DNA of 28,144 bases from CAZJKE01 sp964546585 (lineage in GTDB: Bacteria > Planctomycetota > Phycisphaerae > Phycisphaerales > SM1A02): assembly GCA_964546585.1 (NCBI GenBank), contig CAZJKE010000020.1, positions 1 to 28,144 of the forward strand, written 5' to 3'. The notes under the pieces are model-generated. The model did no database searches. It was given only the letters and a program-made list of their open reading frames with translations, and was not told the DNA's origin. Positions 7,229 through 14,798 of this stretch are shown here, in pieces; positions within the stretch are counted from its first letter, which is position 1, and every line of letters begins with the position of its first letter. Both the position numbers and the translations under genes were made by a program.

Positions 7229-9010
7229 ATGAGCAACCACCAAAGCCGCAACTGTCTCTGGACAATCGCCTTGATCGCCATCATCGGAAGCATCGTTGCG
7301 TCAGCGGTTCTGGTGGGCGAGAAGATTGGGATCATTCCAACGCTTCCCGGGTGCGGGCCAGACAGTGGTTGTGCCAAGGTCACCAGTGGACCCTGGGGAA
7401 CCATTCCTGGCCTCGCCTGGCCGGTGTCTTTCGTGGGCCTTGCGTGGTTTACAGGCATGCTTGTCTCTTGGATTCGGAGCAAGAACCAACCCTCATCACT
7501 GATCTGGTTCATTCGCCTCGGCATGTTGGGATCAGTGGGTTTCGTCATCATCATGATCAGCACCGGCTCATTCTGCCCGTGGTGCACCGCTACACACGTC
7601 TGCAACCTTGTGTTCTGGATTGCGGCCGAGATGGTGCACCGCCACACTCGAACAATGGATCTGGACACTCGCAAGGGTCCGTCCACGTTCGTTCTCGGGT
7701 GCGGGTCATTTGTGATCATCACGGTCGTGTTGGCGATTCTCATGACCGCAGCCACTGAGCGGAAAAAGACTCGACTTGCAGACAATACGGCGGAGATCAT
7801 CGCCGGAACAGATGATTCGTCAACAAGCACACTTCTTGAAGGCCGGCACAGAAAAGGACCAGCGGATGCGGCTGTTCAAGTCGTCATGTTCACCGATTAT
7901 CAGTGCCCCGACTGCCGCCGACTCGAGGCTCAGATGGATCGCATTCTCCAGCAACGGAATGATGTGTCGTTGTCGATCAAACACTTTCCATTCTGTACCG
8001 ACTGCAACAAGTATGCGGGCCGAACAATGCATCCCAACGCCTGTTGGGCAGCGAGGGCTTCGGAAGCCGCGGCAATCCTTGGTGGGGAAGAGGGCTTCTG
8101 GCGCATGCATCGGTGGTTGTTCGACAATAAAGGCCAGTTCACCGACGCGTCGTTCCCAACATCTCTGCGCGCGCTCGGGTTCGATCCGGACAGGTTCAAA
8201 CGGGTGATGACAAGTGCGAACACGGCCGACATCATTCGTCCCGACATGGATGATGCGAAGGCTCTTGGTATCTGGTTCACGCCGATGATCTTCATCAATG
8301 GCGTCGAATACACCTGGTATCTCGGCTCGGACGCGTCACTGGCGGCGACCATCGAAAAGGTCGCGGCCTCAACGGACAGGCGTGTGCTTGTACCGCCGGA
8401 CGCTGAGGGCAAACTCATCGCAGATTGGCGATCACAGCCTATGGAAGCCATCCCGGACAATGAGGCATCTTCATGGCTCGGAGACGGATCCGTTGATGTC
8501 GTGGTTATCGGTGACTACCAAACCGTGCCATCGAAGAAACTGGATGTGGCGGTTCGTGAACTGATCGACGAGGGCGCTGACATCAGATACACATGGCGAC
8601 ACTTTCCGGTGGACGGCGACTGCAATGCCACGGTGTCAAAGTACCCGAAGCAGTACATTGGTTCATGCCTGATGGCGCAGGCGGTGGAAGCGGTTGGCCG
8701 GGTCGGAAATGACGAGGCTCGGTGGAGATTGCACGCATGGCTCATCGAGAATGCGCAGACTGTCTCGGCCAACATGCTCGCCGAGAAGGCATCTGAACTT
8801 GGTGGCGTGGACGCCGCATCAGTGCTCTCCACCATGGACAACCCCTCGGTGCGAGCTCGCGTGCAGCAGGACATCAGCCTGAAAAACCGCGTGTGGCGGC
8901 GAAGTGTGCCCATTCTCCTGATTGCCGGCAAACACGCACCGCGGTGGTCGTCAACTGATGTGGAAGCCAAGGATATTATTCGGCAGATGGTTGAAGAAGC
9001 GGCGGAATAA
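7229..9010 (+). CDS. VKOR - DsbA-like - degenerate DsbA-like fusion, envelope thiol oxidoreductase
   Basis: This 593-residue membrane protein begins with a vitamin K epoxide reductase domain (about 10-180). It has four or five hydrophobic helices, the loop pair C42/C48 and the quinone-side motif CPWC at 116-119. A DsbA-like thioredoxin domain follows (about 210-380) with active site CPDC (226-229) and a cis-proline segment FTPMIFING. A second DsbA-like domain (about 420-590) repeats the layout: DYQ..., HFP..., a C...AQA/EA helix, and VPILLIAG. Its active-site cysteines are replaced: DYQCPDCRRLE becomes DYQTVPSKKLD. The protein probably makes disulphides in exported proteins and passes electrons to quinone. 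The ATG at 7229 is preferred over a GTG at 7220 because AGAAAG lies upstream. The 3' end overlaps comEC by 35 bp. Confidence 0.88.
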   Translation: MSNHQSRNCLWTIALIAIIGSIVASAVLVGEKIGIIPTLPGCGPDSGCAKVTSGPWGTIPGLAWPVSFVGLAWFTGMLVSWIRSKNQPSSLIWFIRLGMLGSVGFVIIMISTGSFCPWCTATHVCNLVFWIAAEMVHRHTRTMDLDTRKGPSTFVLGCGSFVIITVVLAILMTAATERKKTRLADNTAEIIAGTDDSSTSTLLEGRHRKGPADAAVQVVMFTDYQCPDCRRLEAQMDRILQQRNDVSLSIKHFPFCTDCNKYAGRTMHPNACWAARASEAAAILGGEEGFWRMHRWLFDNKGQFTDASFPTSLRALGFDPDRFKRVMTSANTADIIRPDMDDAKALGIWFTPMIFINGVEYTWYLGSDASLAATIEKVAASTDRRVLVPPDAEGKLIADWRSQPMEAIPDNEASSWLGDGSVDVVVIGDYQTVPSKKLDVAVRELIDEGADIRYTWRHFPVDGDCNATVSKYPKQYIGSCLMAQAVEAVGRVGNDEARWRLHAWLIENAQTVSANMLAEKASELGGVDAASVLSTMDNPSVRARVQQDISLKNRVWRRSVPILLIAGKHAPRWSSTDVEAKDIIRQMVEEAAE

Positions 9011-11378
9011 GAATCGTCCTCCCTGGCAGGTGCGTCCCTTTCACTGTGATCGTGCCGTTCTCTGCGACTGTAGTGTGGAGAGCGCCGTCTATTGCGGTAA
9101 CCAACCGCTCCGTGTCGGCAGGCAGGCTCACCCACGGGTCTCTGCTGCTGCGCGCGGCACTTGTTGATTGTAGAAGCACCAGCGGCTGCCACTGGTGTAT
9201 GAGCGACTCGGCGCTTGCGCTCCACTGGCCGTGGTGCGGCATTTCAAGCACATCGACAGGATGTTTCCATGTGTTCCGCAGGTGGTCGATACCGACCTCA
9301 TCAAGATCACCGGTCAACATGATGGTTCGACCGTGAATTTCCAAGAAGGTCACGACAGACGCAGCATTGCTGCTTGTCGCAACAAGATCGCGGCGAGGCG
9401 CAATGATGGAGACATGTAGACCTTCCATCCTCCACGATCGCCCAGCGACAGCTTCCTCCACACCAACACCATTCACCGAAGCTGTGGCAAGAACTAACGA
9501 GAGCGGACTGTTTCTGGTGGATCTGCCGGCCATCGCCTGTGGTGACACGAGTAGTTTCCCAACTGGGATGTGGTGCATGACATCGACAAGCCCCGCACAA
9601 TGATCAAGGTCGGCGTGGGTGAGGAGAATCGCATCCAGTTTCCGAAGGCCAAGTTCCCGAAGTGCCGGAACCACGGTGTTCAACCCAACATCAAGGTTGG
9701 ATTTTGACCCGGCATCAACCAGGAGCGATGTGTTTCCACTGCGAATGACATGGCATGTTCCATGACCAACGGCCAGTGTGTCCATTCGAAACCCTTCTTG
9801 ATCTGCAAACAAGGCGGGTATCCAGAGCGGGAGAATGACCAGTGGAAGACAACACCACATTCGACCACGGTGCTGAATCGCCATTCCCCACCACATGACC
9901 CAGCCCATCGCAGGTAGCCACCACCACGGATATGGTTCGATGTTTGGAATGAAACCCAGTGGGACAGTCGATCCGAACTCCGCAACCTCTCGCAGTGATG
10001 TGGCTGTTGCGTTGATTGCCGCACCAATTGTCAAGGCAATGGTGGGGTCAATCCAACCGAGCAATATCTGTAGACAACCAAGACACAACAGAACTGCCAG
10101 CAGCACCGTAGCTGGTACATTCAGAAGAATGCCGATAGGCGCCACGCTGCCAAATCGCTGAACAACGAATGGTGCCGCAACCATCCATGCTGTCAAACCA
10201 ACAAGCCACATGCTCGCAAGCCCGCGGATAATCGTGATCGGTGGACCAGCAGCGTCATCTTCCGGCCCAAGCAATCGCCATCGCGCGCGTGGGTAGAGCA
10301 AACACAATCCAAGCACGACCGTAAAACTCAGTTGAAAGCCGGTGGTTGAAGCAGCTGTGCTGTCTGTAGCCAGAATGATGATCGCTGCAAGCGACAGGAG
10401 CCCTATTCCACTGACCCGTTGCCCCAAGATTCGGCCAGAACACAAGAGTGCCACGACAACACCCGCCCTGATAACCGGAATCCTCGGTACGACAATCCAC
10501 ACCTGTGCCAACACCACAACGAGCACGAACATCACTCTTGACCGAACACCTCGCAGTGTTGCTGCTGCAAGGAGTCCGATGATGGACGCCACAATCGCGA
10601 TGTGCAGACCACTGATGGCGAGCAGGTGGGCAAGACCAGATCGTCTAAATGATCTGGATACACCCACCCAATCACCGTCACGGTTTCCAAGAAAGACCGC
10701 ATGTGTCAATGATTCATTCCATTTGGAAACACCGGTTAGCAACAGCCTCGTAACAAACATTCGCGCCTCATTGTGCAACGAAACCCTGGAGTCGTTCGTT
10801 TTCGTACACATGTCTGCCTTGGGAACAAACAGGGTCGGCTTGATACTCCTTCGAAAGTAATCGCCAGGGTTCTCTCGTGGTCGAGGTGAACGCAGCCACC
10901 CAGTGCATGTCACCAGGTCACCCGAAGCGGCATTCGCTGTTCCATCGACCCGAACAGAGACATCCAGTTCTCGCTCAGGAGTGGTGGCCCTGATGGTGAA
11001 CCGAGTGGTACTTTCGCGATAATCGAACTGGCGCATGGCCCCACGAGTTCGCTTGGCACGCACAACACTTCCCATCACCCGACCATCAACCCGAACCAGA
11101 TCGCCATCTTGTTGAACAAGCCAGGGAGATCGCTTCTCCCCCAGATCACTGACCGCAAATCCGCAAACAACCAGGCCAACTGCCACCGCGGCTGCGATCA
11201 ACTTCCTTCGCTTCAATACCATGCTCATGGTCGCTGCCGCTACAGCCGCGGCTCCAAGCCAAGCCGCGGATTGTGAGGGTATTTCGGTTGACGCTGCTGA
11301 CCCCACACACGCAGCAAGAGCCAGTGTGGCCAAAGGCGGCCACCTCAGCGGTGGTGGTAATATTCGCAGCGGTCGCAT
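8976..11378 (-). CDS. comEC: ComEC/Rec2-family DNA-uptake channel protein
   Basis: This 800-residue integral membrane protein has the three parts of ComEC. An N-terminal helical and soluble DUF4131-like region covers about 1-190. The Competence domain follows, with the signature HLLAISGLHIAIV beginning near 251 and many membrane helices to about 520. A C-terminal metallo-beta-lactamase domain carries HADLDH (588-593), TGDLD (689-693) and HHG (715-717). ComEC transports single-stranded DNA across the inner membrane in natural transformation, and the C-terminal domain may be the nuclease for the non-transported strand. No other competence gene is adjacent. It diverges from holB by 74 bp and its last codons overlap the end of the VKOR-DsbA gene. 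Confidence 0.93.
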   Translation of the reverse strand: MRPLRILPPPLRWPPLATLALAACVGSAASTEIPSQSAAWLGAAAVAAATMSMVLKRRKLIAAAVAVGLVVCGFAVSDLGEKRSPWLVQQDGDLVRVDGRVMGSVVRAKRTRGAMRQFDYRESTTRFTIRATTPERELDVSVRVDGTANAASGDLVTCTGWLRSPRPRENPGDYFRRSIKPTLFVPKADMCTKTNDSRVSLHNEARMFVTRLLLTGVSKWNESLTHAVFLGNRDGDWVGVSRSFRRSGLAHLLAISGLHIAIVASIIGLLAAATLRGVRSRVMFVLVVVLAQVWIVVPRIPVIRAGVVVALLCSGRILGQRVSGIGLLSLAAIIILATDSTAASTTGFQLSFTVVLGLCLLYPRARWRLLGPEDDAAGPPITIIRGLASMWLVGLTAWMVAAPFVVQRFGSVAPIGILLNVPATVLLAVLLCLGCLQILLGWIDPTIALTIGAAINATATSLREVAEFGSTVPLGFIPNIEPYPWWWLPAMGWVMWWGMAIQHRGRMWCCLPLVILPLWIPALFADQEGFRMDTLAVGHGTCHVIRSGNTSLLVDAGSKSNLDVGLNTVVPALRELGLRKLDAILLTHADLDHCAGLVDVMHHIPVGKLLVSPQAMAGRSTRNSPLSLVLATASVNGVGVEEAVAGRSWRMEGLHVSIIAPRRDLVATSSNAASVVTFLEIHGRTIMLTGDLDEVGIDHLRNTWKHPVDVLEMPHHGQWSASAESLIHQWQPLVLLQSTSAARSSRDPWVSLPADTERLVTAIDGALHTTVAENGTITVKGTHLPGRTILIPPLLQPSAE

Positions 11379-11438
11379 GGATCCACGAGCATCCGGCAGT
11401 CCTGCCCAATGCCTGAATGCAACTGCGGTAATTCGTTG

Positions 11439-11444
11439 TACGAT
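11439..11444 (+). promoter_or_regulatory. -10-like TACGAT close to the holB start
   Basis: TACGAT ends eight bases before the GTG start of holB and no Shine-Dalgarno is visible. A transcript from it would start at or within a few bases of the GTG. No clear -35 is seen. Confidence 0.3.
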
Positions 11445-11452
11445 CCATCGTC

Positions 11453-12496
11453 GTGAAAAAGATTCTTGGACAGAAACGTGCCATCGCCACGCTTCGGAAG
11501 GCTTTTGACTCCGGCCGACGCCAACACGCGTGGGTTTTTTCCGGCCCGCGTGGCATTGGAAAATTCACAACAGCAGCCTCGCTTTCCGGGGAACTGTTGA
11601 ATGCAACAGATGCTGGTGTTGATGCACACCCTGACTTTCATGTCATTCGCAAGGAACACGCGGCCCACGCACAGAACCCTTCGTTGCAGCGGCGAAAACA
11701 GACGAATATCCCGATCGATCTTCTTCGAGAACGAATGCTCGGCGGACGAACCAGTGACGATCGCACCCATGAGCCGCTTGTCTTCAAGACTGCCGTGAGT
11801 GGTTCGATGAAGTGTTTCATCATCGATGAGGCCGAACTTCTCGACGAGTCCGCCCAAAACGCCCTTCTGAAGACACTTGAAGAACCACCGGACGACACCT
11901 GCATCATGCTCATCACAAGTCGGCCCGACAGGCTCTTACCGACTGTGCATAGCCGGTGCCAACATGTTTCGTTTGCCACGCTCGCACCACCCGACATGAA
12001 ACAGTGGGTGCAAGAGGTCGACTTTGATGTGCCGCCAGATGAGTTGGATTGGTGTATCGCCTACGCCGATGGTTCCCCTGGGCTTGTCATCGAAGCAATT
12101 GACGCCGACCTCTACTCGCTTTCGCAGAACATCAAACCGCTGCTTCGTGGATTTGGGGGCGGCGGGTTTCAGTCGGGCTGGGTCGAAGCGATTATTGCCT
12201 TCATGGGTGACCTTGCAGATCGTCGCATCAAGAAAAACCCCGCAACAAGTAAGGAAGCCACGAACCGTCTTGCGGTTGAATTGGTGGTGCGGTCATTCAG
12301 CCGAGAGGTTCGCGCTTTGTTAGATGTGGGGCGAAGCGCCGATGCCATTTCCGCCGCCGTCATCCTCTCGGATATCGAGCGACTCGTGGCGACCAATATC
12401 TCCATCAAGGTCCTTGCCGAATCGCTGGTTACTCGCTGGTCATACGGCGGTGTTGGTCGGGCAGAGTTGTGCCCGTTGAGCGACCAAGAATACTGA
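11453..12496 (+). CDS. holB: DNA polymerase III subunit delta' (clamp-loader AAA+ protein)
   Basis: This 347-residue protein is a clamp-loader subunit of the delta'/tau class. It shows a P-loop-like GPRGIGKFT (31-39), the Walker B equivalent IIDEAELL (123-130), SAQNALLKTLEEPP (133-146) and the arginine-finger motif SRC (167-169). The residue after the P-loop lysine is F, not T or S, and the four-cysteine zinc module is not visible, so ATP binding is probably lost as in many delta' subunits. It has no long tail as in tau. The start is GTG at 11453, and no upstream in-frame ATG fits. The 3' end overlaps lgt on the opposite strand by 68 bp. The role is cytoplasmic, loading the sliding clamp. Confidence 0.88.
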   Translation: MKKILGQKRAIATLRKAFDSGRRQHAWVFSGPRGIGKFTTAASLSGELLNATDAGVDAHPDFHVIRKEHAAHAQNPSLQRRKQTNIPIDLLRERMLGGRTSDDRTHEPLVFKTAVSGSMKCFIIDEAELLDESAQNALLKTLEEPPDDTCIMLITSRPDRLLPTVHSRCQHVSFATLAPPDMKQWVQEVDFDVPPDELDWCIAYADGSPGLVIEAIDADLYSLSQNIKPLLRGFGGGGFQSGWVEAIIAFMGDLADRRIKKNPATSKEATNRLAVELVVRSFSREVRALLDVGRSADAISAAVILSDIERLVATNISIKVLAESLVTRWSYGGVGRAELCPLSDQEY

Positions 12497-13472
12497 TGGC
12501 GGCGACATTTCGACGACCGCACAGCAGAACAATGATGAGACCAACCCCAACCATCAAGATGCTCAGTTGCTGCCCGCGGGAAAGCCCTGCGAGGAGGGAT
12601 ACCCCAACATCGGGTTGCCTGAAAAACTCCGTGGCAACGCGAAGGCAGCCGTAGGTGACAACAAACCATCCGGCCATGACACCAGGTTTCTTCGGCCGCA
12701 GCCATATCAGCAGCATCGCTCCGAGCAGCAGTGGTCCTTCACTGATGGCTTGAATGACCTGGGAGGGATACCAGGCGGTCAACAAGGGCGTCACGTGCTC
12801 GACGATGATCTGGTTTCCAGACTGAAGCCCGCCCATGATGCTCTCGTGAAATACCTGATCCCCCGGAACCTGGCTGCGAAGCGTTTCGAGTTCGAGAAGT
12901 CGATCATCGCCGTTTGCAACCCACTCTTCAATTTCTGACGGATACTTCACCGACCACCATGGTGGGTTGATTTGTCGAGCCGCTGGCAGGGCGCGGCCCC
13001 AGAGTTCTGCATTTACAAAGTTGGCCAGACGCCCGAGAAAGAGCCCAGGCGGGCCGGCCACAGTGCCCAGGTCGAGCAGGTGCAGGAATGACACGCCGTG
13101 TCGTCGTGACCACCAGAGCAGCGCAACAACAATACCGATCATGCCGCCGTGGCTCGCCATGCCGCCGCGGTGAATGGCCAGGAGTTCCCACCACGGGAAC
13201 GAATCAGACCATGTGATGAAGAGCGAAGGATCGTAGAACAGAGCGTATCCGAGCCTGCCGCCAAGCAACACGCCCAGCACCACGACGAACATGATGTCAC
13301 CAACCTGGTCGGGGCGGATCCGAGCCCGGCCTCTTGCAGCCAACCACCGCACGATGGCCCACGCCAGAAAGAACCCGGCAACATAGGAGAGTCCGTACCA
13401 CCGAAGACCCATGGTGTCACCGACCTGAATGGCAAACGGGTCAAGCGTGTGCAGGTATGCATCGGCGAGCAT
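12429..13472 (-). CDS. lgt: Prolipoprotein diacylglyceryl transferase
   Basis: This 347-residue inner-membrane enzyme attaches diacylglycerol to the lipobox cysteine of prolipoproteins. The Lgt signature GRLANFVNAELWGR lies at 147-160, HRGGMASHGGM at 101-111, and the late PSQ motif (YPSQVIQA) is present. About seven hydrophobic helices are visible. It is longer than E. coli Lgt because of a polar insertion around residues 180-225. It serves lipoproteins such as the two lipobox proteins in this window. The start diverges from trpD with 32 bp between them, and a TACCAT element lies seven bases before its ATG. The last 20 or so codons lie antisense to the holB C-terminus. Confidence 0.95.
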   Translation of the reverse strand: MLADAYLHTLDPFAIQVGDTMGLRWYGLSYVAGFFLAWAIVRWLAARGRARIRPDQVGDIMFVVVLGVLLGGRLGYALFYDPSLFITWSDSFPWWELLAIHRGGMASHGGMIGIVVALLWWSRRHGVSFLHLLDLGTVAGPPGLFLGRLANFVNAELWGRALPAARQINPPWWSVKYPSEIEEWVANGDDRLLELETLRSQVPGDQVFHESIMGGLQSGNQIIVEHVTPLLTAWYPSQVIQAISEGPLLLGAMLLIWLRPKKPGVMAGWFVVTYGCLRVATEFFRQPDVGVSLLAGLSRGQQLSILMVGVGLIIVLLCGRRNVAAISILGRSTGTTLPDQHRRMTSE

Positions 13473-13479
13473 GGCGCCA

Positions 13480-13485
13480 ATGGTA
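13480..13485 (-). promoter_or_regulatory. -10-like TACCAT close to the lgt start
   Basis: On the minus strand TACCAT is followed by seven bases and then the lgt ATG at 13472. No Shine-Dalgarno fits in this space, so a leaderless transcript is predicted. No clear -35 is seen. Confidence 0.33.
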
Positions 13486-13489
13486 GCCG

Positions 13490-13495
13490 TATGAT
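13490..13495 (+). promoter_or_regulatory. -10-like TATGAT close to the trpD start
   Basis: TATGAT, five of six matches to TATAAT, ends nine bases before the trpD ATG. A start site about seven bases downstream would give a leader of zero to three bases. No convincing -35 is seen. Confidence 0.38.
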
Positions 13496-13504
13496 CAGCG
13501 GCCC

Positions 13505-14542
13505 ATGACCGATCATCAACAAGCCGTAGGCGACGCGATCAGAATATTGAAGGCCGGGAAGACGCTCTCTGCCGATGAAACCGCCGACGCCTTTCGACTC
13601 ATCATGAGCGGAAAAGGCGAGGATGGCGAGATCGCAGCGTTGCTGACACTCTTGGCCAAGCGAACGCCGACTGGAGAAGAGCTGCGTGGTGCCGCCTCCA
13701 TCATGCGGGCGTATGTTGACTCGGTCCACTTTGATGGCAACACTTCGACACTGCTGGATACTTGTGGAACGGGTGGAGCTCCAAAGACCTTCAATGTCTC
13801 GACTGCTTCCGCCATCGTGGCAGCGGCGTGCGGGGCCAAAGTCGCAAAGCACGGCAACCGCTCCAGAACCGGCCGCGGGTCCGCGGAGGTGCTGGAGAGG
13901 CTGGGCGTCAACATCAACGCTGACCGCGTCTGTCAACAACGATGTTTGAACACCGCGAATATCTGCTTCTGCTTTGCACCCAACCATCATCCGGCAATCA
14001 AACATGTCATGCCGATCCGCCGGTCGCTGGGATTTCCGACAATCTTCAACTATCTCGGTCCGCTCACAAACCCTTGCTCGGCTGGCCGCCAACTCATTGG
14101 CACCTGGGACGCGGAGTCCTTGATCCCGATGGCCCAGTCGCTTGCCGGAGGTGATGGAACAAGAGCAGCTGTGGTGCACTCAATGGACGGACTTGACGAG
14201 TGTTCCGTGTCCGACAATACGCGCGTCATCCATGTGGAAGGCAATTCCATGCACGAGGAGGTGCTTGTACCGGCCAATATTGGCCTGCGACTCTGGCCGC
14301 TGGAGGCCGCTGTTGCCAAGGATCTCGACGGTGCTGTTGCGATGATGCTGGGCGTACTGGACGGCACGGACAAGGGGGCCCCCCGCGACATGGTGCTCCT
14401 GAACACCGCGCTCGCCCTCAGGGTTGCAGGCCTTGTGACGGGGATCGAGCAAGGTATCGATCGATCAAGAACTGCGATCGAAAGCGGGGCTGTCATGGAG
14501 ACGATGGCGTTGTGGACCGCATGCAGTCAGGAAACAACCTAG
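13505..14542 (+). CDS. trpD: Anthranilate phosphoribosyltransferase
   Basis: This 345-residue enzyme transfers phosphoribose from PRPP to anthranilate in tryptophan synthesis. It shows the PRPP loop CGTGG (87-91) followed by TFNVSTASA, the KHGNRS motif (115-120), GSAEVLERLGVNI, the PTIFNYLGPLTNP segment (178-190) and the DGLDE metal motif (228-232). The residue after GTGG is alanine, where GTGGD is common. CGSADVLE of many homologues reads RGSAEVLE here. No other trp gene is adjacent. The gene is divergent from lgt and convergent with dnaA. Confidence 0.93.
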   Translation: MTDHQQAVGDAIRILKAGKTLSADETADAFRLIMSGKGEDGEIAALLTLLAKRTPTGEELRGAASIMRAYVDSVHFDGNTSTLLDTCGTGGAPKTFNVSTASAIVAAACGAKVAKHGNRSRTGRGSAEVLERLGVNINADRVCQQRCLNTANICFCFAPNHHPAIKHVMPIRRSLGFPTIFNYLGPLTNPCSAGRQLIGTWDAESLIPMAQSLAGGDGTRAAVVHSMDGLDECSVSDNTRVIHVEGNSMHEEVLVPANIGLRLWPLEAAVAKDLDGAVAMMLGVLDGTDKGAPRDMVLLNTALALRVAGLVTGIEQGIDRSRTAIESGAVMETMALWTACSQETT

Positions 14543-14584
14543 AGAAGAGAAAGACCGTCTTCGTCGTAATATGCGCTTTCGTAT

Positions 14585-14769
14585 TGTGGAGAAGATCGCC
14601 GGGCGACCACAACTGTTGGTTTATTCTGGTGTTATGTCGCGCCTTGACAAGAACAACCTGTCGCCAACCCTGTCAACACGCTCTTGTCGCGGACGAGCGT
14701 CGATGAAGAGTTCATGGGCGGCGATCCAACCATCCTGAGCCACAAACACAAACAATCATGTTTTCCACA
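14585..14769. other. Convergent trpD-dnaA spacer with two near-consensus DnaA boxes and spaced TGTC motifs
   Basis: The 256-bp spacer at 14543-14798 holds no convincing gene. TTTTCCACA at 14761-14769 and, on the other strand, TTCTCCACA at 14585-14593 each differ by one base from the DnaA box TTATCCACA. Between them TGTC or its complement occurs at 14635, 14646 (inverted), 14659, 14671 and 14685, about every 11-14 bases. An inverted repeat GACAAGA/TCTTGTC lies at 14646-14652 and 14682-14688, and short AT-rich patches are present. It could be part of an origin or a regulatory cluster, but the evidence is weak. Confidence 0.3.
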
Positions 14770-14798
14770 ACCGCCCAACAAGGGTGTTGTTCGGGTGA

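Noticed and set aside
7084..7830. 248-residue minus-strand frame over the VKOR region
   Set aside because: Antisense to the VKOR domain, which has clear CPWC and membrane helices.
13139..14179. 346-residue minus-strand frame across trpD and lgt
   Set aside because: No recognisable domain, arginine-, serine- and cysteine-rich shadow composition, and both overlapped genes are certain.
14200..14706. 168-residue plus-strand frame reaching into the trpD-dnaA spacer
   Set aside because: It is a shifted frame of trpD for most of its length and has no family features, so the spacer is treated as non-coding.
14776..14789. CAACA-AGGG-TGTTG stem after the dnaA stop as a terminator
   Set aside because: The stem has only five pairs and no T-run in either direction.
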